Below, piece after piece: positions 35,949 to 43,072 of a stretch of 64,000 bases of DNA. Positions within the stretch are counted from its first letter, which is position 1. Each line of letters opens with the position of its first letter. This DNA is from Rhodobiaceae bacterium. Lineage in GTDB: Bacteria; Pseudomonadota; Alphaproteobacteria; Rhizobiales; Tepidamorphaceae. Location: the NCBI GenBank assembly GCA_020637985.1, contig JACKJK010000004.1, forward strand, positions 447,875 to 511,874. The letters run 5' to 3'. The position numbers were made by a program, and so were the translations under genes. Under the pieces are notes generated by a model. The model was not told where the DNA came from and did no database searches. It worked only from the letters and a program-made list of their open reading frames with translations.

Positions 35949-37670
35949 ATGGACCAGCCAGCCACCCCCTCGCAAGCCGGCCAAGAGCCCGGCTTCCGCG
36001 ACCTGTTCACGCCCAAGCTCGTCACCGTCCTGCGCGAGGGCTATGGCGCCGCCAGCCTGCGCGCCGACGCCATCGCCGGGCTGACGGTCGCCATCGTCGC
36101 GTTGCCGCTGTCGATGGCCATCGCCATCGCGTCCGGCGTCTCGCCCGAACGCGGCCTCTACACCGCGATCGTCGGCGGCTTCCTGGTATCCGCGCTCGGC
36201 GGCAGCCGCTTCCAGATTGGCGGCCCCGCGGGCGCCTTCATCGTGCTCGTGGCGGCGAGCGTCCAGCGGCACGGCTACGACGGCCTCGTCCTCGCGATAT
36301 TGCTGTCCGGCGTTTTCCTGATGGCCGTCGGCTTCTTCAAGCTCGGCACCTACATCAAGTTCATTCCCTATCCCGTCACCGTCGGCTTCACCGCCGGCAT
36401 CGCTGTCATCATCTTTTCGAGCCAGATCCACGAACTGCTCGGCCTGAAGCTGACCGGGCCGGAGCCGGGCGAACTCATCCCGAAGCTGCAGGCGCTTGCG
36501 CGCGCCGCCCCGACCCTCAACCCGGCAGCGCTGGCCATCGCGGTCCTGACCATCGCCATCATCGTGCTGACCAAGCGCCTGCGGCCGGGCTGGCCCGGCA
36601 TGCTCTTCGCGCTCGCAATCTCCGCCCTCGTCGCGGCAATCCTCGACCTTCCGGTCGAGACGATCGGCACTCGATTCGGCGCGCTGCCAAACACGCTGCC
36701 GCTGCCCGCATGGCCCGATGTCAGCCTCGGCAAACTCGTTGCCGTGCTGCCGGACGCCATCGCCTTCACCCTGCTGGGCGCCATCGAGTCGCTGCTTTCG
36801 GCTGTCGTCGCCGACGGCATGACCGGCCGGCGGCACCGCTCCAACTGCGAGCTTGTCGCCCAGGGCGCCGCCAACATCGGCTCCGCCCTGTTCGGCGGCG
36901 TCTGCGTCACCGGCACGATCGCGCGCACCGCCACCAACGTGCGCGCCGGCGCGCATGGCCCCGTCGCCGGCATGCTGCACGCACTGTTCCTGCTGCTCTT
37001 CCTGCTGGTCGCGGCCCCGCTTGCCGGATACGTCCCGCTCGCCGCCCTTGCCGGCATCCTCGCCGTCGTCACCTGGGGCATGATCGAGAAGCATGCCTTC
37101 GCCATCCTGCTGCGTTCCTCGCGCGGCGATGCCATCGTGCTGCTAGCCACCTTCCTCATCACCATCTTCCGCGACCTCACCGAAGGCATCGTGGTGGGCA
37201 CCATGCTGGGTGCGATGATGTTCATCGAGCGCATGTCAAGCGCGCTCGCCGTTGCCGGCGGCGGCATCGACGCCCGCGACCATGCCGACCGCCCGGCGAG
37301 CGACAAGGAAGACCTCGACGCCGAAGCGAACGATCCAAATGTCCTCATCTACCGCATTTCCGGCGCCTTCTTCTTCGGCGCCGTGTCGAAGGCCGGCTCC
37401 GTGCTCGACCGCATCGCCGACCAGCGCAAGACGGTGATCATCGATTTCACCAACGTACCGTTCCTCGACTCCACGGCGGCCAACACGCTGAAGGGCGTGC
37501 ACGCCAAGGCGCAGCGCGCCGGCATCGCCTTCTACGTGACGGGCGCCGCCCCGCCGGTGCGCCGCATGCTGAAGACCCATGGCCTCGACGCGCATTCCGT
37601 CCGCTACCGGGCAACCATCGCCGAAGCCCGCGCCGAGGCGCACGCCGCCATGCAAGATGGGGCGCAATGA
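35949..37670 (+). CDS. SulP-family inorganic anion transporter with STAS domain
   Basis: Inner-membrane anion transporter (sulfate or bicarbonate class) of 573 residues. The membrane part starts at about residue 40 with AGLTVAIVALPLSMAIAIAS and contains GGSRFQIGGPAGAFIVLVA and IESLLSAVVADGMTGRRHRS. It ends with FRDLTEGIVVGTMLGAMMFI. A C-terminal STAS domain follows (VLIYRISGAFFFGAVSKAGS, VIIDFTNVPFLDSTAANTLK) with the conserved DST. The ATG at 35949 follows GGAAAGGG. It overlaps the methyltransferase gene by 4 bp (ATGA). Sulfate versus bicarbonate cannot be decided. Confidence 0.93.
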   Translation: MDQPATPSQAGQEPGFRDLFTPKLVTVLREGYGAASLRADAIAGLTVAIVALPLSMAIAIASGVSPERGLYTAIVGGFLVSALGGSRFQIGGPAGAFIVLVAASVQRHGYDGLVLAILLSGVFLMAVGFFKLGTYIKFIPYPVTVGFTAGIAVIIFSSQIHELLGLKLTGPEPGELIPKLQALARAAPTLNPAALAIAVLTIAIIVLTKRLRPGWPGMLFALAISALVAAILDLPVETIGTRFGALPNTLPLPAWPDVSLGKLVAVLPDAIAFTLLGAIESLLSAVVADGMTGRRHRSNCELVAQGAANIGSALFGGVCVTGTIARTATNVRAGAHGPVAGMLHALFLLLFLLVAAPLAGYVPLAALAGILAVVTWGMIEKHAFAILLRSSRGDAIVLLATFLITIFRDLTEGIVVGTMLGAMMFIERMSSALAVAGGGIDARDHADRPASDKEDLDAEANDPNVLIYRISGAFFFGAVSKAGSVLDRIADQRKTVIIDFTNVPFLDSTAANTLKGVHAKAQRAGIAFYVTGAAPPVRRMLKTHGLDAHSVRYRATIAEARAEAHAAMQDGAQ

Positions 37671-38275
37671 GCGGCCCCGACTGGGACGCCCGCTACCGTG
37701 CGGCGGAAGGCAGCCTGTTCGGCGACGCGCCGAACGACTACCTGCGCATGATCTGCGCCCGCACAGACTTCGCGCCGAAGACCGCGCTGTTGCCCGCCGA
37801 CGGCGACGGGCGCAACGGCAGCTGGCTTGCTTCGCAGGGCATTGCCGTCACGGCCTTCGACCTCTCCGCCGAGGCGACCCGCCGCGCAGTCGACCGCGAC
37901 AAGGTCAATGGCGTCAGCGTCGAGCGCTTCACCGCCGACGTGACGGCCTGGCAGCCCGCCGGGCGCACCTGGGACGCGGCCATCGTGTTCTACCTGCACG
38001 GACCCGCGAGCTTGCGGCGCGCCTGCCTTGACAAGGCCATCGCGTCCCTCGCGCCGGGCGGATGGATTGTGCTGGAAGCCTTCGCCAAGGCGCCGCAGCC
38101 GGCAACAGGACCGGGGCCAGGCAGCCCCGCCCTGCGCTACAGCAACGAGGAACTCGCCGAGTGGGTCGGCGAGTTGCAGATCGTCGAACTGATGGCCGGC
38201 ACGATCCTGCTCGACGAGGGCTCGCGCCATTCGGGCCTCGCCGATGTCGTCCGCCTTGCCGCGCGCCGCTCCTAG
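37667..38275 (+). CDS. Class I SAM-dependent methyltransferase, thiopurine/TehB-like
   Basis: A 202-residue methyltransferase. The N-terminal DWDARYRAAEGSLFGDAPNDYL is typical of the small TehB/thiopurine-type group. Motif I is degenerate (ALLPADGDGRNGSWLASQG), followed by VTAFDLSAEATRRAV and WDAAIVFYLHGPASLRRACL. It starts inside the sulP stop (ATGA overlap), so the two are co-translated. Methylation of an oxyanion such as tellurite or selenite would fit with an anion transporter, but this is speculation. Confidence 0.85.
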   Translation: MSGPDWDARYRAAEGSLFGDAPNDYLRMICARTDFAPKTALLPADGDGRNGSWLASQGIAVTAFDLSAEATRRAVDRDKVNGVSVERFTADVTAWQPAGRTWDAAIVFYLHGPASLRRACLDKAIASLAPGGWIVLEAFAKAPQPATGPGPGSPALRYSNEELAEWVGELQIVELMAGTILLDEGSRHSGLADVVRLAARRS

Positions 38276-38382
38276 TTGGCCGGAATTTCGCCGATTGCCA
38301 GCCCTGCCGCCTTGCGCCATCGTTGCAGGCTCGCCTTGCACGGACCATGACACCGCGGAACAGGGGCGAGAAAGGGGACGCG

Positions 38383-39408
38383 ATGCGCAGCACGAAAACG
38401 GTCCATGTCGTCTCCTGCCATGCCGAGGGCGAGGTCGGAGACGTCATCGTCGGCGGGGTCGCGCCGCCACCCGGCGAGACCTTGTGGGAGCAGCGCAACT
38501 TCATCGCCCGCGACGGCAACCTGCGCGACTTCGTGCTCAACGAGCCGCGCGGCGGCGTCTTCCGCCATGTCAACCTGCTCGTGCCACCAAGACACCCGGA
38601 CGCGCAGATGGGCTTCATCATCATGGAGCCGGAGGACACCCCGCCGATGTCGGGTTCCAACTCGATCTGCGTCGCCACCGTCCTGCTCGACACCGGCATC
38701 ATCCCCATGTGCGAACCGGTTACGGACATGGTGCTGGAAGCGCCGGGCGGCCTCATCCGCGTGCGCGCCGAGTGCCGCGATGGCAAGGCCGAGCGCATCT
38801 TCGTGCAGAACGTCCCTTCCTTCGCCGGCAAGCTCGATTGCACGATCGAGGTCGCGGGGCTCGGCACGCTGCAGGTCGACACCGCCTTTGGCGGCGACAG
38901 CTTCGTCATCGTCGATGCCACCGATGCCGGTTTCGCCATTGAGGCAGGCGAGGCGCGCGCCATCGCGGAAACGGGCGTTGCCATCACCAATGCCGCCAAC
39001 GAACAGCTCGGCTTCTCCCACCCCGAGAACCCGCAGTGGGATCACATCTCATTCTGCCTGTTCGCCGGTAAATTGATGAAGGAACAAGGCGGTCTCGCCG
39101 CGAAGGCCGCAGTCGCCATCCAGCCCGGCAAGGTCGACCGCTCGCCGACCGGAACCGCGTTGTCCGCGCGCATGGCCGTGCTCAACGCGCGCGGCCAGAT
39201 GCAGGTCGGCGACCGCTTCACGGCAACCTCCATCATCGGCTCGCGCTTCGACGGGCGCATCGTCTCGCAAGCGACCGTCGGCGGCCGGCCGGCCATCGTG
39301 CCGGAAATCTCCGGCCGCGCCTGGATCACCGGCACGCATCAGCACATGCTTGATCCCGCCGACCCCTGGCCGCGCGGTTACCGCCTGAAGGACACTTGGG
39401 GCATCTAG
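38383..39408 (+). CDS. Proline racemase-family protein with Ser90/Thr256 in place of both cysteines
   Basis: A 341-residue member of the proline racemase superfamily, whose members are proline racemases, 4-hydroxyproline 2-epimerases and trans-3-hydroxyproline dehydratases. The first catalytic position is Ser90 in PPMSGSNSICVAT; the second is Thr256 in DRSPTGTALSARMA. Racemases and epimerases need a thiol at both or at the second site, whereas dehydratases have Thr at the second. The Thr points to a dehydratase-like or other lyase activity; the Ser is less usual. The ATG follows AAAGGGGACGCG. A D-amino acid dehydrogenase gene lies 1 kb away, which suggests imino acid catabolism, though a HAD gene is in between. 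Confidence 0.87.
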   Translation: MRSTKTVHVVSCHAEGEVGDVIVGGVAPPPGETLWEQRNFIARDGNLRDFVLNEPRGGVFRHVNLLVPPRHPDAQMGFIIMEPEDTPPMSGSNSICVATVLLDTGIIPMCEPVTDMVLEAPGGLIRVRAECRDGKAERIFVQNVPSFAGKLDCTIEVAGLGTLQVDTAFGGDSFVIVDATDAGFAIEAGEARAIAETGVAITNAANEQLGFSHPENPQWDHISFCLFAGKLMKEQGGLAAKAAVAIQPGKVDRSPTGTALSARMAVLNARGQMQVGDRFTATSIIGSRFDGRIVSQATVGGRPAIVPEISGRAWITGTHQHMLDPADPWPRGYRLKDTWGI

Positions 39409-39460
39409 AGCAATTCCAGGAAAAGTGCGTGCGGTTTTCCGTCCGGAATTGCGTGATAAC
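39407..39460. repeat. Palindromic intergenic repeat of the rhizobial (RIME-like) type
   Basis: GAGCAATTCCAGGAAAA and GGTTTTCCGTCCGGAATTGC form an imperfect long dyad around GTGCGTGC, in the gap between two convergent genes and overlapping the stop codon of the first. I recognise this arrangement from repeats that occur in many copies between genes in Mesorhizobium, Rhizobium and relatives. It can also act as a bidirectional terminator for the two convergent genes. One copy is in this window. Confidence 0.75.
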
Positions 39461-39480
39461 GAGGGATAGGAGCATCCACG

Positions 39481-40248
39481 CTACCGATGCGCGAGAATCC
39501 AGTCGGCCGCCGCGGCGAGATCGTCGACGACCGCCGTCGGTCGCGGCTCCACGACATCTTCCGCGCCCGCCACGTACTTGCCCGTGCGCACCAGCAGCCC
39601 TGCGCCAATCCCGGCGGCAAGCGCGCCGGCAACGTCGGCTTCCACGTCATCTCCGACCATCACCGCCTCGCCCGCCTCGCAGCCGGTGCTGGCCAGCGCG
39701 GCGTGGAAGAAATCCGGCGACGGCTTGCCGAGCACGGTCGCCGAGGCGCGCGAGGCAAACTCCAGCGCCGCCACGAACGCTCCGGTGTCGAGGCTCAGTT
39801 CGCCATCGCTGTCCCGGAACGTCCGGTTGTTGGCGAGCGCCAGCAACTGCGCCCCGCCGGCCAGCGCCCGAAACGCAGCGTTGAGCGAGGCATAGGTGAA
39901 GTCCTCCCCCGCATCACCAACCACCACTGCTGTCTCATTTCCGCCCGAGATGCCGGCAAAGTCTTCCCGCAACGCGGGGTGTACCAGCAAATGTGCGGTC
40001 AGGTGCCGTTGCGTCAGCATGGCGCAGGCCGCCTTCGCCGGCGTGAACAGTTCGTCTTCGCCACAGGCTATGCCCATCCCTTCAAGCGCGGCGAGAATCT
40101 CGCGCCGTGGAGAACGCGTCGTGTTGGTCAGGAAGCGGATGGCAAGCCCGGCGTCGCGCAGGCGTGCGAGCGCATCCTCTGCGCCGGGCAGTGCGGATGC
40201 ACCGACATAGACGACACCGGCAAGATCGAGCAGCACGGCCTTGATCAT
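39481..40248 (-). CDS. HAD-IIA family phosphatase, LHPP-like
   Basis: HAD phosphatase of 255 residues with a C2-type cap. It opens MIKAVLLDLAGVVYVG: the nucleophile is Asp8, but the second Asp of the usual DxD motif is replaced by Ala, as in the LHPP subgroup where DxSG occurs. It has the motif II Thr in FLTNTTRSPRREIL and motif III/IV in LGKPSPDFFHAAL and VGDDVEADVAGALAAGI. The ATG at 40246-40248 was chosen over an upstream Arg-rich extension because similarity starts there. It is divergent from the D-amino acid dehydrogenase. Substrate unknown. Confidence 0.87.
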   Translation of the reverse strand: MIKAVLLDLAGVVYVGASALPGAEDALARLRDAGLAIRFLTNTTRSPRREILAALEGMGIACGEDELFTPAKAACAMLTQRHLTAHLLVHPALREDFAGISGGNETAVVVGDAGEDFTYASLNAAFRALAGGAQLLALANNRTFRDSDGELSLDTGAFVAALEFASRASATVLGKPSPDFFHAALASTGCEAGEAVMVGDDVEADVAGALAAGIGAGLLVRTGKYVAGAEDVVEPRPTAVVDDLAAAADWILAHR

Positions 40249-40391
40249 GCGTCCATGATGCGGTGATCGCCGCGACCGGTCAAACGCATGGGCCGTGAGC
40301 GCGAGATGGAATTTCCCGGCTTGCGGAACAGGCGCCGATAAGCTCAGCATGGCTCCGGAGCAAGCGCGCGGCGCAAGACGGGGAACACGCA

Positions 40392-41636
40392 ATGCACATC
40401 GCAGTCCTGGGAGGCGGCGTGGTCGGAGTGACCGCCGCCTACGAACTCCAGAAAGACGGCCACCAGGTCACCATCATCGAGAAGAACGACGCGGTCGGCA
40501 CCGAGACGAGCTGGGGCAATGCTGGGTTGATGGCGCCCGGCCACTCGTTCACCTGGTCCTCGCCGGCTGCCCCGATGATCATGCTCAAGTCGCTATTCAT
40601 GGCCGACCAGTCGATCCGCTTCAAGCCGACCCTCAACCCGTACCAGTACATCTATGGGCTGCAGTTTCTCGCCCAGTGCACCGCCGAGCGTTCCGCCCGC
40701 AACACCGCGCGCAAGTACGCGATCGCCTCCTACTCGCAGAAGGTCATGCACGAGACGATTCGCGACACCGGCGTCGAATTCGACCGCATCGACCGCGGCA
40801 TCCTCTATTTCTATCGCAACGCGGACCGCTTCGAGGCCGGCATCGAGCACATGAAGATCATGCGCGATCTCGGCCACACCATCGAGGTGCTGGACCGCGC
40901 AAGGGTGCTGGAACTTGAACCGGCGCTGGCATCGGTGAAGGACAGGATCGCCGGTGGCATCTATTGCCCGAGCGACGAATCCGGCAGCTGCTTCAAGTTC
41001 ACCACCGCGCTCGCCGACCACATCGCGAAAAAGGGCGCGGAAATCCGCACCGGCGAAGAGGTTCTGTCGATCGAGGTATCCGGCGACACGGTCACCTCGG
41101 TCACCACCTCGAAAGGCAAGGTGAAGGCCGACCTCTATGTCATGGCGCTCGGCAGCCAGAGCCCGATCCTGTCGCGCAGGATCGGCGAGCCGCTGAAGAT
41201 CTACCCCATCAAGGGCTACGCGCTGACCATCCCCGTCGGCAACAACCCGATGCCGCCGACAGTCGGTTCGGTGGACGAGGAAAACCTCGTCGCCATCTCC
41301 CGCTTCGGCGACCAGGTGCGCGTCACCGCGACCGCCGAGATCGCTGGATACGACACCTCCCACAAGCCGTCCGACTTCGCCTTCATGGCGTCCGTGGTGC
41401 GCGAACTCTATCCGCAAGGCGCTGACCACGACCGCCCGCACATGTGGGCAGGCCTGCGGCCGATGACTCCGACCAACCTGCCCTGCATTGGCCGGCGCAA
41501 GCACCGCAACCTCTACTACGATACCGGCCATGGCCACATCGGATGGACCATGTCGCACGGTTCGGCGCGCATCCTCGCCGACGACATCGCAGGACGCACG
41601 CCCGCGATCCCGCTCGCCGAGATCAACGACAGCTGA
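40392..41636 (+). CDS. D-amino acid dehydrogenase, small subunit type (DadA-like)
   Basis: FAD-dependent oxidase of the DadA/glycine oxidase fold, 414 residues, attached to the inner membrane and feeding electrons to the respiratory chain. The Rossmann motif GGGVVGVTAAYELQKDGH is at the N-terminus. Further on are SWGNAGLMAPGHSFTW, LYVMALGSQSPILSRRIGEP, IYPIKGYALTIP, and near the end WAGLRPMTPTNLPCIGR with GHGHIGWTMSHGSARILAD. With the proline-racemase-family gene nearby, D-hydroxyproline or D-proline are possible substrates, as are other D-amino acids. Confidence 0.93.
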   Translation: MHIAVLGGGVVGVTAAYELQKDGHQVTIIEKNDAVGTETSWGNAGLMAPGHSFTWSSPAAPMIMLKSLFMADQSIRFKPTLNPYQYIYGLQFLAQCTAERSARNTARKYAIASYSQKVMHETIRDTGVEFDRIDRGILYFYRNADRFEAGIEHMKIMRDLGHTIEVLDRARVLELEPALASVKDRIAGGIYCPSDESGSCFKFTTALADHIAKKGAEIRTGEEVLSIEVSGDTVTSVTTSKGKVKADLYVMALGSQSPILSRRIGEPLKIYPIKGYALTIPVGNNPMPPTVGSVDEENLVAISRFGDQVRVTATAEIAGYDTSHKPSDFAFMASVVRELYPQGADHDRPHMWAGLRPMTPTNLPCIGRRKHRNLYYDTGHGHIGWTMSHGSARILADDIAGRTPAIPLAEINDS

Positions 41637-41703
41637 GCGAACGCTGACGCCCTGCGCCGCCTTTACTCCGTCGCCCCAACGGCAGGATACTGCGCCTGCA
41701 CCG

Positions 41704-43023
41704 ATGCCGGCGACCGGGACGGAAATGCCTCCTCTCGTCGCCGCGAGCAAGGACCAGCGGCAGGCGACCATGATTCCCACCGGAAGGCACAGCAAGGCCG
41801 ACGCTGCCCCCTTCGTGGCCCTGGCGATGCATGGCGACGAATGTAACTTGCCCGGCGGTCCGTCGATCCGCGTTCCGCGAACGCTCCGTGCTCTGCGGCG
41901 TATTGGCATCGACGCGGCCGAGTTCGGAAGCCGGTTCGCCAGGCCGGATATCGTTCACCTCTTCAACGTCTGGCCGGCAGATTCGGCCATGGACCTCGCC
42001 TGCGGACTCTCCCGAGCCGCGGTTCCGCTTGTCCTGTCTCCGATCTTCATGAATCTCTCGAACTTCGATCAGTACGCACACGTTGTGCCGGCGCTCTACG
42101 AGACCCGCACCGGCGCCGCGCTGGATGCCGGGCTCGCCGAAATCTCGGCCCGGCTTGCCGAACAAGCCGGCCAACCGTTGCGGGACCCCTTCCCCGGCTA
42201 CCATCGCAAGGTTTGCACCATCGTTCGCCTCGCCAGCCACGTCATTCTCGTGAGCAACTTCGAACGTCGGTGCCTGGAGGCCATCGGCGCATTGGCGGAT
42301 CGATCCGCGACGGTCGTGCGCAACCCGGTCAACGCGGATGTCCTGGAGAATGCCGACCCGGACCTGTTCCGGGCCGCTTTCGGCATAGGCGACTACGTCC
42401 TCCAGGTGGGACGCATCGAGCCGCGCAAGAACCAACTCCTCACCGCCGTGGCCTGCCGCAGGCTTGGCGTCACCGCCGTCTTCATCGGGGCGGAGGCCGA
42501 CCTGCCCTATGCCGCGCACCTGCGTCGCATCGCTGGTGCGCACGCACTCTTCGTCCCGAGGCTGGAGCATTCCGATCCGCTCTTCGCTTCAGCCGTTTGC
42601 GGCGCATCCGCCTTCTGCCTGCCGAGTTGGGCGGAGGGGGCGCCGCTCGCCGCCCTCGAGGCGGGGGCGGCCGGTGTCCCGCTGGTTCTGAGCGACCGGG
42701 CGGGCGAGCGGGAATACTTCGGCGATCACGCCGACTATGTTTGTCCCGCCGACCTGCCGGCAATGATGGACGCAATCCGCAAGGCTCTCGTCGGAGCAGC
42801 GGACGCGCCTGCCAGAGCGGCGCGCACGGCGCACATCCGGAGCAGTTTCCCCTGGGACGCGCATGCCCGCGGCACCGCGGCGGTCTATCGCGCGGTACTG
42901 GCGGAGCACCCTGCGCGCCGTGCGCATGCGAATAGGCTGTTCTCCTTCCCCGATCGCATGAGCCTCAACGCGTACATGCGCCGTCACATCCCATTTCTGC
43001 GCACTTCCGCCTCTGCTATGTGA
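41704..43023 (+). CDS. Glycosyltransferase family 4/group 1
   Basis: A GT-B glycosyltransferase of about 439 residues. The N-terminal half is acceptor-side (RPDIVHLFNVWPADSAMDLA, LASHVILVSNFERR). The nucleotide-sugar-side half has VVRNPVNADVLENAD, VLQVGRIEPRKNQLLTAVA, FCLPSWAEGAPLAALEAGAAGVPLVLSDRAGEREYFG with the conserved Glu, and a C-terminal helical tail. The start is uncertain: ATGs at 41704, 41725 and 41770 are all in frame, and none has a strong ribosome site. It ends 49 bp before the GT-C fusion gene and is likely co-transcribed with it. Confidence 0.85.
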   Translation: MPATGTEMPPLVAASKDQRQATMIPTGRHSKADAAPFVALAMHGDECNLPGGPSIRVPRTLRALRRIGIDAAEFGSRFARPDIVHLFNVWPADSAMDLACGLSRAAVPLVLSPIFMNLSNFDQYAHVVPALYETRTGAALDAGLAEISARLAEQAGQPLRDPFPGYHRKVCTIVRLASHVILVSNFERRCLEAIGALADRSATVVRNPVNADVLENADPDLFRAAFGIGDYVLQVGRIEPRKNQLLTAVACRRLGVTAVFIGAEADLPYAAHLRRIAGAHALFVPRLEHSDPLFASAVCGASAFCLPSWAEGAPLAALEAGAAGVPLVLSDRAGEREYFGDHADYVCPADLPAMMDAIRKALVGAADAPARAARTAHIRSSFPWDAHARGTAAVYRAVLAEHPARRAHANRLFSFPDRMSLNAYMRRHIPFLRTSASAM

Positions 43024-43072
43024 TCCACGCTCCGGAGTGTGTGCCCCTTGCCGTAGCAACAATGCAACCGCA

